Positions 10,745 to 22,494 of a stretch of DNA of 64,000 nucleotides are shown in pieces (the stretch's first letter is position 1; each line of letters starts with the position of its first letter). Location: positions 18,068,001 to 18,132,000 of the forward strand of contig NC_083388.1 in assembly GCF_031755915.1 (NCBI RefSeq). The letters run 5' to 3'. Origin of the DNA: Ziziphus jujuba (taxonomy: Eukaryota > Streptophyta > Magnoliopsida > Rosales > Rhamnaceae). Under the pieces are notes generated by a model. The model saw only the letters and a program-made list of their open reading frames with translations. It searched no databases and was not told where the DNA came from. The translations under genes and the position numbers were made by a program.

Positions 10745-13700
10745 TCATCTGCCATCTATTCCAGCTATGTCTCTGCATAGCTTCAGCTTCTCTTGAGCAA
10801 CAACTTTTGTTAGCATATCTGCTGGATTCTCTTTTGTGTGGATCTTCATCAGTTTCAGCAACTGTTGATCTATTACTTCGCGTATCCAATGATAGCGGAT
10901 GTCAATGTGCTTTGTACGGGAATGATACATTGAGTTTTTGCTCAAATCCATGGCACTTTGGTTATCACAATGTATCTTGTAGTCTTCTTGCTTGATGCCC
11001 AATTCTGTGAGAAAACGCTTTAACCACAACATTTCCTTACCCGCTTCCGTTGCGGCAATGTACTCTGCTTCAGTAGTGGATAAAGCAACACACTTCTGCA
11101 ATCTTGACTGCCATGACACAGCTCCCCCTGCAAAAGTGTAGAGATAACCTGATGTAGACTTTCTATTATCAGGGTCTCCGGCCATATCTGCATCTGTATA
11201 GCCTTCTAAGATTGGGTCACCTCCCCCGTAGCACAAGCACAGCTTCGATGTACCTTTAAGATACCTGAGAATCCATTTGACTGCTTCCCAGTGTTTCTTT
11301 CCAGGATTTGAAAGAAATCTGCTCACAACACCTACTGCATGAGCAATGTCTGGTCTGGTACACACCATTGCATACATCAGACTTCCTACCGCTGAAGAAT
11401 ATGGTACTGAAGCCATCTCCTCTATCTCTTCTTTGGATGAGGGGCACATTCTCTTACTCAACTTAAAATGATTTGCAAGTGGAATGCTGACCGGTTTGGC
11501 TTTATCCATGTTGAATCTCTTTATCACCCGTTCAACATACTTCTCTTGAGATAGCCATAACCTTCTATTCTTCCTGTCTCGGATTATTTGCATTCCCAAA
11601 ATTTGTTGAGCTGGTCCTAAGTCTTTCATATCAAAGGACTTAGACAATCCTTTCTTCAGCTGACTAATCTTCATTACATCTTATCCAACGATCAACATGT
11701 CGTCCACATATAGCAAAAGTGCAATGAAGTTTCCACTTGAAAATTTTTGAATATAAACACACTGGTCTGCTGCAGTCCTTTTATAGCCTTGACTCACCAT
11801 AAACGAGTCAAACTTCTTATACCATTGTCTTGGTGCTTGCTTGAGGCCATACAAGCTCTTCTTTAGCTTGCATACGAGGTTTTCTTTCCCTGAAACCTCA
11901 AATCCTTCTGGCTGCTCCATGTAGATTTCTTCATGTAAATCACCGTGAAGAAATGCTGTCTTCACATCCATCTGTTCAAGCTCTAGGTTTAGACTTGCTA
12001 CTAAACCAAAAATGACTCGAATTGAAGTCATTTTTACCACTGGTGAAAAAATCTCATCAAAGTCAATTCCTTTCTTCTGAAGAAATCCTTTGACCACCAA
12101 TCGGGCTTTGTGTTTCACCACCTTTCCGCTGCCATCTTTCTTGAGCTTGAACACCCATTTATTCTTTAGTGCCTTCTTTCCTGTTGGAAGCTCAACCAAC
12201 TCATAAGTATGATTTTTTTGCAAGGATTCCATCTCATCTTGCATTGCTTGCAGCCACTTTTCCTTCTCTTGATGAGAAACAGCTTCCTGGAAACTCTCTG
12301 GCTCCCCCTCTTCAGTAAGCAGAATATACTCAGATTCTGGAAATCTCTTTGATGGAATTCGGCCTCGCTCAGATCTCCGAACTTGTAAACCACTGGTTTC
12401 AGGAGGTGTACCATCATCTGACCGCTGTGATGGCCCTACAGCTGCTTGAGAGGATTGAGTCTCCCCCTGCTCAATATCCCCTTCTTCCTCCTGGTCTGCT
12501 TCTGGTATATCTTCATGCACCTCATTATCCTCTGTGGCTATTTGTGCTGGTGCTGGATTAGGACAAAAATTCTCGGCACTAGAACTACAATTAGGAGACA
12601 TTCTGGGCTTTTCAATGTCTTCCATTTTCTGGTTTTCATGGAATACTACATCCCTGCTTCTAATAACCTTCTTTGTTTTCGGATCCCATAACCTGTATCC
12701 GAATTCTTCATCTCCATATCCTATAAAGATGCATGGAGTAGATCTTGTATCGAGCTTCTGTCTGAGCTCCTTGGATACATGTACATAAGCTAAACAACCA
12801 AACACTCTTAAATGAGAGTAGGAGGGAATCTTACCCGACCACATTTTCTCCGGAATTTCAAAATTCAACGGTACTGATGGTGATCTGTTGATTAAATAGC
12901 AGGCGGCACGAACAGCTTCTCCCCAGAATGGCTTTGGCAGCTTAGCCATACTGATCATACTTCTGACCTTTTCCATAATGGTTCGGTTCATTCTTTCGGC
13001 TATTCCATTATGTTGTGGGGTGCGAGGGACCGTCTTCTCATGTCGAATGCCGTGTCTTCTGCAGTAGGCATCGAACTCCTTGGAAGTATACTCGCCTCCA
13101 TTATCTGAGCGGAGACATTTCAGCTTCTTTCCTGTTTCACGCTCTACCATGGTATGAAACAGTTTGAAGTAATCTAATACCTGGTCCTTTGTCTTCAAGA
13201 AATATACCCACACCTTCCGTGAAGCATTATCAATGAAGGTCAGGAAATACTTGTTGCCACCTAATGATTCCATCTCCATGGGACCACAAACATCAGAGTG
13301 CACCAGACTAAGCAACTCTGATCTTCTCAATGCAGAGGAACTGAAGGAGACTCTATGTTGCTTACCAAACAAGCAGTGATTACAAGGATCTAGCGCAGCA
13401 TCCTTGCAAACAGTGATAAGCTTCTTCCTTGCCAAAGTGGACAATCCTTTTTCACTCATGTGACCGAGTCTCTGGTGCCACAGATTTTGAGACGCCTCTC
13501 CTTCTGCAATATTGAGGCTGTCTGCACATATCTTCACATGAGTCTTGTACAACGTTCCACAAATATGTCCTCAGGCGACAACTATGGCACCTTTCGTCAT
13601 TTTCCATGTGCCTTTGCTGAAGTAGTTGTCATAGCCTTGCTTGTCTAAGGTTGCTCCCGAAAGTAGATTAAGCCGAAGGTCTGGAACATGACGGACATCC

Positions 13701-14761
13701 TTCAAAGTGATTGTACAACCAATATTCGTTTTTATCTGAATATCACCAGTTCCCATAATCTTTGAGAAACTGGAATTTCCCATCTTTACCGTACCAAAGT
13801 CTCCTACTTTGTACGTTTTGAAGAAATCTCTATGTGGAGTGACATGGTAGGATGCTGCAGTATCGACTACCCACTCAACATCTTGGGTTGATATATGAAG
13901 GCATGTCTCTTCTTCGGTGGAGCAGAGCGCCACTTCTCCTGTACAAGTGACTAGTGTCTCTCCATCCTTCTTCGGCTGATTACCTTGGAGTCTCTGCTCT
14001 CTCAACAACTTTCTGCAGTTCTTCTTCATGTGACCCTCCAGGCCACAATGATAGCACTTATACGATGATTTTCTGCCGTCTGTAGATCTGCCTCTGCTCT
14101 TGCTCCTGCCTCTCCCCCTATCTCGACCACCTCTTTGCTGTCTTCCTCTCTCTGTGACGAGGGCATGTGACTGATCCATGCCAATGTCCTTTCTCCTGGC
14201 CTCTTCATTAAATAGGGCATCCTTAACCATAGACAGAGTAAGTTTGCCATTCGGGGCCGAATTGCTGAGAGAGACTACCAATGTCTCCCAACTGTCTGGA
14301 AGAGAGCTTAGAAGTAGGAGGGCCTGATCCTCATCCCCTAGTTGGTAATCCACAGCAGATAGTTGATTTACCAAGCTCTGGAACTCACTGGTATGCTCGG
14401 CTACAGAAGTTCCACTCTGTAATGTTAGATGTACCAATCGCTTAAGCAACAGGGCTTTGTTCCGAGCAGTCTTGGCCTGATACATGTCCTCCAATTTTGT
14501 CCAGAGGGCATATGCATCCGTTTCCTTCGCTACATGATGGAAGACACTGTGGTCGATCCATTGCCTGATCTGACCGATCGTTTTCTTGTTTAATTTCTTC
14601 CATTCTACTACTTTGCTGGGATCGGGGTTTTCTCCTTTAGCTTCTATAGGATCAAACAGATCCTTACAATTGAGGAGATCTTCCATCCGAGGTCTCCAAA
14701 GTGTATAATTTGTGGCAGTGAGCTTAACCATAGCTCCCGAAGATGATTCTTCCATTGACAT
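10745..14761 (-). pseudogene. Copia gag-pol polyprotein with two in-frame stop codons
   Basis: A single frame of 1,339 codons is broken only by TGA at 13571-13573 (codon 397) and TAA at 11681-11683 (codon 1027). Domains in order: gag (1 to about 230), CCHC zinc knuckle CYHCGLEGHMKKNC (about 236-249), aspartic protease with DTA (near 300), integrase with HHCC and the D-D-E core (DNGGEY, HNGIAERMNRT), reverse transcriptase (DVKTAFLHG, YVDDM just before the second stop), and RNase H (TDADMAGD, ALSTTEAEY). The order PR-INT-RT-RH defines Ty1/copia. The first stop fits a CGA to TGA change between protease and integrase. Otherwise the frame is intact, so inactivation is recent. I did not assign a clade. 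Confidence 0.95.
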
Positions 14762-15465
14762 TATGGCTTGACCAAAAATGGAGCTGAATTTGGCAAAACG
14801 GAGTTAACCATTGCGTACGGAACGGCCGAAAATGGTGGACTTGACTCTTCCAGGGTCAAAATATAATTACCAGAACTTTTGGGGCAAAACTGTAATTTCA
14901 CAAAATATCTAGGTCAACCTGCAAATACAGAAACTATAGGGGTCAATCTGTAATTTCCAATAGTTCAAGGGCTACACCGTAATTTCAGAAACCTATAGGG
15001 GTCAATCTGTAATTTCCAATAATTCAGGGGTTGTTCCGCAATTTCAGAAAATACAGGGGTCAATCTGTAATTTCTAATACTTCAGGGGCTGTTCCGTAAT
15101 ATCAGAAAATAGTGATGACGTGGCAGATGGTGCTGACGTGTCAACACGTGGTAGATGACGTGGCTGACGACGTGTCGGCTGGTGTGACAGATGACGTGGC
15201 AGGGGTGCGCTGACGTGGCTGCTGACGTGGTCGTCTTCAACCTCCAGACGGCGCGTGCGGCGCGTGAACAGTTGCAGAAAAACTTCAGTTGGCGCGTGCG
15301 GGCGCGTGGGACGTCAGTTTTCTCTCCGGCGAACTTCGTTGTTCTCCTCTCGTCGGGTACTTTCACCTGGGATTGTCAAATTAATTATTTGAGCAACTTT
15401 CCGAAACACCAACTTGAAGAACAGTGGTTCTGTTTCTTCAAATTTTGAACCCAAGCTCTCAACCT
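14762..15465 (-). repeat. Copia leader with 59-bp tandem repeats and an ACGTG cluster
   Basis: This untranslated leader lies between the primer-binding site and gag. At about 14938-15110 a unit of about 59 bp beginning GGGTCAATCTGTAATTTC is repeated three times (near 14940, 14999 and 15057). Next to it, 15115-15231 holds six TGACGTG words plus CACGTGG and GACGTGTC, the ACGT-core type bound by plant bZIP factors. Confidence 0.85.
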
Positions 15466-15480
15466 GGATCTCTGATACCA
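15466..15480 (-). other. Copia primer-binding site (initiator Met-tRNA)
   Basis: The - strand reads TGGTATCAGAGATCC, two bases inside the 5' LTR. It is the usual plant PBS complementary to the initiator Met-tRNA 3' end. Confidence 0.9.
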
Positions 15481-15482
15481 CT

Positions 15483-15915
15483 TGTTGTGGTTCTCTGACC
15501 ACGTTAGAGAAGAAATATGAGAAGAAAATAAAAAGAATTCTATTACTCTCTTGAAATAGAATACAAAAATACAAAAACTTCTCTCTCTTGGATTCTCACG
15601 TGGAATCTCTCCCTACACCCTCCAATTCTCTCTGGAATTGCTCACTCTTCTCTCAAGCTCTCTCTGGAACTTAAACACTCTCTCTCTCGGAGTTTTCTCT
15701 CAATATTCCTCACTTGGGATAATATTGATGCTCTCTTGGCTTGGTTTTCATGCAACGGGAAGGAGCCTATTTATAGGCTTACAAGGTTGGTTTAATGGCC
15801 ACAATCTTCAACAGCTAAGCCCACATTTGTTGAACAATCCATTCGGTGCAGCAATGGTGTCAAAAATGGTGGCTGTCAAAAATGGTGGCTGTGGTTGGTG
15901 CGGCTGGACTTCACA
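15483..15915 (-). mobile_element. 5' LTR of the Ty1/copia element
   Basis: This 433-bp copy matches 10278-10710 (7 differences seen) and is followed by the target duplication TCATC (15916-15920). The whole element is 10278-15915 (5,638 bp). The LTR carries a TATA box on the - strand near 15768-15776, so transcription would run leftward. Confidence 0.95.
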
Positions 15916-16410
15916 TCATCATCATCATCAAAATCTGCTACTTCCTCTGCCTTCACCATTGCCTCCTTTCGCTGTACAAAATTGTACAAGGAACAGAAGG
16001 AGCCAATTTGTACAAAATTTTTAGAAACTTCGTTTTGGATGAAATTGATACATGGGCCTTTTTCGGGTGGAATGGAATCATTTTGAGCATTCAATTTGAT
16101 TTAAGACCATTAAATTTCATCTGAAACCTTGAAAACTCGGTGGTCGATGCTTTCTGCATTTGGATATTACTTATCTGAGGAGATAAATGGATGACGGGGT
16201 TTTGTTGTCGTCAACAAGACGAAGAAAACGACGTTGGACTCGCCGAAAATGACCATCAGATGGACAAGAAACCTTCGGCTCATAACCGGGTCCGTAACGA
16301 AGCTGAAAATCGGGTTGACCTTGACTCGGATGGAGGAGGAAGACAAGTCATTTATTTTCTTCCAAATTAATTCCAAAAAAATTGAAAAGAAAAATCAAAA
16401 ATTAATTTTT

Positions 16411-17075
16411 TGGGATCATGTAAGTTTTGCATGTGACCTTCTTTCACAGATTCTATTAAAAATTAATAGAATTGAAAATGTTTTTTTACAGCTTTTTAAA
16501 ATGAAAATGAGTGAAAATAGAATGTAATAAAGTGTATTTTGGTAAAAAATAAACTACAATATGATGCCAATTGTTAAAAGAAATTTTTTTTGGTAAAAGA
16601 AAAAAAAAAACTATTGGTAGGTATCAATTTTATAAATAGGTTTCTTTTCATTAAATTACCATTTTTACTAAATCATCATCCTTAATAGTATGTGCTAAAA
16701 GACCATAAATTTCACTTTAATAATTCACGAAAAAAATTTTGAGGGGATCTTGTAAGTTGTACTTGCACGTGACCTTCTGTCACAGATTCTGTTAAAAATT
16801 AATAGAATTGAACTAAAGTATTAAATTTTTTAAATAGAGAGTATTAAATATTTTTTTAAAAAAATTTACAGCTTCCTAAATGAAAATAAGTGAAAATAGA
16901 ATGTAATAAAATGCATTTTAGCAAAAAATGAGCTATATTGTGATGACAATTGTCAACAGACATTCTTTTTGCAGGAAAAAAAATTCTATTGGCAGCTATC
17001 AATTGTGCAAGTAGGTTTCTTTCCATTAAATTATCATTTCCACTAAATTATCATCTTCAGTCATATGCGCCATCA
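16411..17075. repeat. Diverged tandem duplication of about 330 bp
   Basis: Two consecutive copies (about 16411-16705 and 16744-17075) share, in order, GTGACCTTCT.TCACAGATTCT, TTAAAAATTAATAGAATTGA, GAAAATAGAATGTAATAAA and AGGTTTCTTTTCATTAAATT. They differ by many substitutions and small indels, so the duplication is old. No coding potential is seen. The rest of 16023-17451 is AT-rich and empty. Confidence 0.75.
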
Positions 17076-17451
17076 TAAACCATCATACGAAAGGGAAGTG
17101 TTTTTGGTGAATTTCACACAACGTAAATCTATTATTATTTATTTTCACATAAAATTTAATAAATTATATTTGAATTAATTTAATTTCAAATTAATATAAT
17201 ACGAATACAATTCAACAAAATTCGTCATGATGTCTAAGTTTAATAGAAAAAAGGTATACCATTAATTTTTGACAAGAGAAAAAAAATTGCTTCAATATTT
17301 TCAATTTTTGTTTTTTTTTTTTTTTTTTAAACAGGAGAAATAAATTTCTTATACATGCAAATTACATAAACTTCTTCTTTTCCGTTCATCAAACAAAAAA
17401 AAGACTTGATGATTAAAAAAATAATAAAAATTGCAAATTAAGGACAAAAAG

Positions 17452-18000
17452 TCAAGCAAAAAGCTCCAACTCGGATCTGTTTTCCTGATCAATTACCTCA
17501 AGAAACACAGGATCAACAGTAACATGACTGTCCACGTGGATCTTGAAGTTGTGGTCCCACCACAACACCTTCGCGGTGCCCCCGATATCCACAGCCGCGT
17601 CTAGCACCATCTCACGCTTTGCCACATCCCCAAAAAACCGACCGGCGTGGTGAGCCAGCTCTAACCCATCAAGCCGAGCCGGAAGCCGGAGCATCTGGCA
17701 CGACTTAGGCGGTTGACAGCCCGCCTGAACTTCGGCAGAACCGAGGAGGGAGCCGTCGTAGTAGATGGACATGGTGGTGGAGGAGTAATGGACGGGCGTG
17801 ATGTTAGGGTTGGTAACGTGTACGTTGAGGATGAGTTCGGTGTCAACAATTGGGAGGTTGAGCTTGAAGGAGGTTAGGTTAATGGATATGAGGTGGAAGG
17901 TTGGGTCTTTGGGTTTGGCTCCGACTAGAGCCATGGTTGCTACAGCCGAAGCTGCTCCGATCAGAGCCGAGGTCCAGCTCCATTTTACATTTTTGCCCAT
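17452..18000 (-). CDS. LEA_2 / NDR1-HIN1-like membrane protein, single exon
   Basis: The frame gives 182 residues from an ATG at 17998-18000 (start MGKNVKWSWTSALIGAAS). An upstream in-frame ATG at 18058-18060 would add 20 residues without recognisable features. The internal start is preferred because the sequence from MGK onward matches how this family begins. A hydrophobic segment (about residues 8-27, WTSALIGAASAVATMALVG) is a likely signal anchor. The rest is a LEA_2 beta-sandwich with typical blocks (LPIVDTELILNVHVTNPN, STTMSIYYDGSLLGSAEV, VLDAAVDIGGTAKVLWWDH). LEA_2 proteins are linked to dehydration stress and, in NHL members, to defence at the plasma membrane. The specific function here is unknown. 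No intron is needed. Confidence 0.9.
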   Translation of the reverse strand: MGKNVKWSWTSALIGAASAVATMALVGAKPKDPTFHLISINLTSFKLNLPIVDTELILNVHVTNPNITPVHYSSTTMSIYYDGSLLGSAEVQAGCQPPKSCQMLRLPARLDGLELAHHAGRFFGDVAKREMVLDAAVDIGGTAKVLWWDHNFKIHVDSHVTVDPVFLEVIDQENRSELELFA

Positions 18001-18060
18001 GTGCTCTGGCTCAATTAACTCTCTTCTTAATGGTTTGCACTTGTTTTCAGACAACAGCAA

Positions 18061-19244
18061 AACAGTGACAGAGGCCGTTTGACCTATTGAGTTTCAGAAG
18101 AGTTCAGAAAAAGACACCGGGATAGATTGAGAGGTTGGGAGGACCTGAGTCTTTTACCTTTCCAAAAGCCTTAGCCTATCCATCCATACTCTGCTTATGC
18201 AGTTCCGATCAAAACGATAGCGTTTTTCTATATGAGATCCCAAGCCCATTTATCATGTGCACCGTTTACTTTTCATCAAATTTAAAAAAAATAAAAAAAT
18301 AAAAAAAAAAAAGTGCCACCGTTTTCTTGTCGCCACCCGGTAATCCATCACCAATGGGATTTTCATGTTAAAGCTGTAATTTAATTGGCTATCTATAAAC
18401 TCCTTTTCAATTCATTCTTCATTTTTCTATATTAGATTTTTAGTTCGAAAACATATTAAATACTCTTTTGCACCATAGCTAGAGGGTTCAATAAACATTT
18501 GAAGAGGCTCAATGTCTAAGCATTGGAAGCTGGACAAGCGTGGGGACATGTTCTAAGCTTCTTACATATTTTAATGGTTTTCTTTATTTCTTTTTTTTTT
18601 TTTTTTCAACTGTTTACCCATTTGTGGGATTTTTTAGTAAACTTGAATTCAATATTTTTTCATTAACATTTTCTTTTGGCTAGGCTCCATGGACCGAAAC
18701 CATCATCTTGGTCCTGATACTCATCCTGAGGAATAGGATGAAGTATGCAGTGACATAACGTGTGGCGATAGTCATTCCAATCTGCACGTTCATGATGTTA
18801 TGATGGACGAGCCAATAACACTATAAAGCTGGACTTGGTTTTCTCACGCTGTTTAATTCTTTCCTTTGATTTAGTATTACAAGAGTCTTACAGACAACCA
18901 AAACATTAAAATGGAAGCCATTTGGAACCAAAACCTTCCCTAATGTATGTTGCTTAGCTAATTTTTCTTGTCAATATTTATATGGTTTGAAATTCTAATA
19001 ACTTGAAAATGAAATCACAAGTCAAGAAAAATAAATTAATTGAACCTCATGAAAGTAGTCACTCCTCAACTTTTATAGCAACAAAATTTCGTAGTCAAGC
19101 TCGAGCAATTATGAACTAATAAAGATTCCTCTGAAAAATATAGACCTAAAAATGTTAAGCCACTGCAAGGGAACAAATACTAGAAAGAGTGAACAAAGAA
19201 AAGGTGAACTTAAGAATACCAAGAATGTTGTTTTTACATTTTCA
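18061..19244. other. Intergenic DNA between the LEA_2 and ferritin genes
   Basis: This is AT-rich, with poly-T runs. It includes the LEA_2 upstream region (about 18061-18400) and the ferritin 3' flank (about 19000-19244). A short frame at about 18689-18824, His/Asp-rich and broken by one TAG, is noted under rejected items. Nothing else is supported. Confidence 0.55.
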
Positions 19245-21268
19245 TCAAGCAACACCAGCATCGAGAAGCACCTTATCAAAGTGCCAAACACCTGCAATTC
19301 CCAACAAAACCATATTTAGATCATCAAGAACTGTACATACATATACCATTTAAAGTGTAACAATTTTTGAACTGGCGTAATTGAAGTCATTACCATGTCC
19401 CTTGCCCACCCTTCTCAGCTGAGCTACATACTCTGATATTTTCTTTATTGATTCAACCTGTTTGTGAATAGAAAATGTATTACCTCCAATCATGTACTCG
19501 ATACTATTTTTTTTTTTTTTTAATGCTCTTATATAATTAAGAAAGCAATAAGGAAGAAAACAGGGGACCTATGCATACCTGCTCAGTCAAAAACTCACTT
19601 TCAATAAAATCTGCCATATGCGCATCTTTGTTTTCTTCGGCTAACTGTGACAAAGTAATGTTTGAGTTTGAAGGATAAATCTCCGTTGATTTTTGCTGAT
19701 AAACTAATTAATCAAGAAAAATCATGAGGTTGGAGAACAATATAAAAGTTTATGTATGACTGCTTACAGTGTGTAAATTCAGAAGTTTTTCATTGTTAAG
19801 CTTTTCCAGAGCCAGCGCAAGCTCCATTGCTACATCAAGAAGCAAAGAGAAAAAGAAAAAGTTAAGAATGCAAGATATATGAAAAGTAATGAATTCCTTT
19901 TTCGTGAATTATCTGCATATTAGATGAGCATGATAGTTCATTGTGTATGCCAAAAACTGAAAGCCAAAGATAATCAGCACAATGCTAACTTGCATTTATC
20001 TTTATTCTCTCATAAAGTAGAGAAAGAAACTTTACCATGCAATGCATCACCCTTTTCTTCATTGTCAAACTCGGACCAGGGCAGTAGCATGGACTTTAGT
20101 TTAACTTTTCCTCCTCGTTTATTCTGGTAATCATCAAGAGAAAAAACTTAATTAAATATCAAATTCAAGAAGAAACAAAATGTAGCGACATTGGTAGTCC
20201 AAAAGTATATATCCATTGAAGATTCCTGCCTGGTACTCCATCAGTTTTTCTGCATGTTGTCTTTCTTCGTCACTTGAATCCTTAAAAAACCTGGATCATG
20301 AACTTAAACCAGTGAATCAATCTAAGCAAACAATGGAAAAACAACTTAATAAGAATTATGGGTTTGAGAAGGAAATACTTGGCAATGCCGTTGAGAGCAA
20401 CGTTGTCTCTGCTGAAGTAAGCATACATGGCATGGTACACATAGGAGACTGTGTATTCCACGCTGATAGAGAAACAATAAGTGTGTTATCAGAATATACA
20501 CAAGAAAAATGTTGAAACATATATGCAAAATAAAAGACAGACAATGCTTTTATTCCCAACTCTATTCGGGCAAAATAGATTGTTTCCTCTCACGGTTCAT
20601 CGATCAGTCTAACAATTAAAACTGAATGAAGAATTAACAGAGTTTCGACAGCCTTCTAAAAGTCACAGAGTTACAATTTACAAGAACTTCAATCCTTTAG
20701 AAATGGGGGTTCAAACTTGAAAAACCATCACAACGTTACACTAATTATGGATTAAAGAAACGAAAATCAAACAGTATAATCACAGAAACAAAGTATCAAA
20801 CACAAATAGGCATATGAAGATTGAAACCCAGAAGAAAGAATGAAAGAAAGCAGTCTGGCCTGCATTAGTCTGTCGGGGACTGAAATGCAGGAAATACAAA
20901 GATTTTAGAGATTGTGAAACTCACTTGATTTGGTCATTGATGGCTTTCTCGCACTGGTCTGTGTACTTCTGGCGAGCAAGAGAATCATGGGGATAAGTTG
21001 GGACAAGAAGGAGCTCCTTCTTGACTTCTTCGAAGGGCTCGAACACTACGTCCACAATTGATCGACTATGAGCGTTGGTAGAGGCGAAACTCATCGAACC
21101 ACCATGAACAGCCGCATTGTTTCTCTTCGAAACTCGCACAGAGGATGGACCAGAACCACCCGAGTTCTTGAGAGCGCTGATAATGGAAGGTGAGAAACAG
21201 AGGCCGAAGCTGGTTGTCTGTGAGGTTATAGAACAAGAAGAAGAAGGAGAAGATGTGATCAGAGGCAT
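19245..21268 (-). CDS. FER: Plastid ferritin (phytoferritin), 8 exons
   Basis: Proposed CDS: complement(join(19245..19291, 19394..19457, 19579..19644, 19768..19829, 20036..20123, 20230..20290, 20379..20462, 20925..21268)), 816 nt, 271 residues. Eight exons is the usual plant ferritin structure. The start [12 protein letters not shown] opens a Ser-rich plastid transit peptide of about 50 residues, followed by the phytoferritin extension peptide ([16 protein letters not shown]). The four-helix bundle then carries the ferroxidase-centre blocks ([18 protein letters not shown] and [17 protein letters not shown]), ending in [17 protein letters not shown]. Ferritin oxidises Fe(II) and stores it as a mineral in a 24-subunit shell in plastids. 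Intron 3 appears to use a GC donor (see findings). I found no convincing iron-dependent regulatory sequence upstream. A likely TATA box is CTTATATGCC near 21354-21363. Confidence 0.95.
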
Positions 21269-21539
21269 TGTGGAGAGAGTTGGAGAAAGAGAATGGAAAT
21301 GGAGGCTTTTCAGGACAGTAACAATGGCGTAATTGGAGGAAGGTTGAAGAATGGCATATAAGCTTATCAAATCTGCCAAGTGGAAGAAGAGATTTCTAGC
21401 CGTCGATGATGGGACGCGTGGGCGATTTGGATTGATTTCAGTCGGAGGAGCGTGTGGGAAGCTCATGGTCCCCGTGACTAGCTCAGGGTTTACCATGCTA
21501 CGGGGTTCCAGGTTGTTATGAAAATTAATCAAATAGATA

Positions 21540-22494
21540 TTTGATCAAATAAATAAATAAATAAACAAAAAAAAAGGTAACTACTTCTTAAAATCTGATT
21601 AGATTGGATTGAAAATTGATTTTTTAAGTCTTAAATTGATTTGATTTGTTAGCATAATTTTTTATGGAGATTTTTAATGTATATAATTTTTTTTTAAAAA
21701 ATATTATTTGTTACTATATATGAAATAAGTTTTTTTTTTTACTATATTGAAAATTATAATTTTTTTTTATGAATATTGAAAAATTATAAATGATATAAAT
21801 ATTTTCTTATATCTTTCCAAATTTCCCAGATACGTATAAAATGTCTATGAGATATTTTTTAAATTTATCCTATATTTTAAGGTGTATTATACTTTTTGAT
21901 TTAAAAAGAAAAAGACATTTTCTGTTTTTTTTTTTTTTTTTCAAATCTTATATTTCAAATATAGCCATCAACCCTACCCCATTTCTAGTGTTTCTCAACA
22001 TTAATTACATAGACTCTTTTTTTTATTTAAAAGAAATATTTATAGAATTTTTAATTAAAAATTAGCAATATTTATAGATTTACTATTAAAGGAATATGGG
22101 TTAAATGCACTTTACTGGATTTTAGTTTGGGCAAATTTTATTTTGGAGTTTCTACATTTTTTTTTTCATTTGATACCTTTTAAATTTCAAAAAATTGTAT
22201 ATTGGTGGCAAACCATTAAATGCTAAAGGAACCATTCATTCATCTTTTAACTCTAAAACCTTTTTTTAAAATTTATTTTTATTTTAGTTTTAACTGTTTT
22301 ATTAATTTATTTTTATTTATTAAATCACTATTTAATGGACAAATAAATATAAAAAAGTAGAATTTAGGGTGAAAACCGGATAAATCGTTAAGGTTCCATT
22401 ATATTTAAGGGTTTCTTATCAATGTGCAACTTTTTAAAATTTAAAGAATATAACATGTAGAAAAAGATTGGGAGATCTCAAAATAAACTTCATC
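21540..22494. other. AT-rich intergenic DNA up to the gypsy insertion
   Basis: Low-complexity AT-rich sequence with poly-T runs and no coding signal. It ends with TCATC (22490-22494), the left copy of the gypsy target-site duplication. Confidence 0.6.

Noticed and set aside
18689..18824. Short His/Asp-rich frame (starts MDRNHHLGPDTHPEE) in the LEA_2-ferritin interval
   Set aside because: It is only about 45 codons long, broken by one TAG, and has no homology I recognise.
21439..21452. Possible iron-dependent regulatory sequence (consensus CACGAGNCCNCCAC) upstream of ferritin
   Set aside because: The best - strand match, CACGCTCCTCCGAC, differs at four or more fixed positions.
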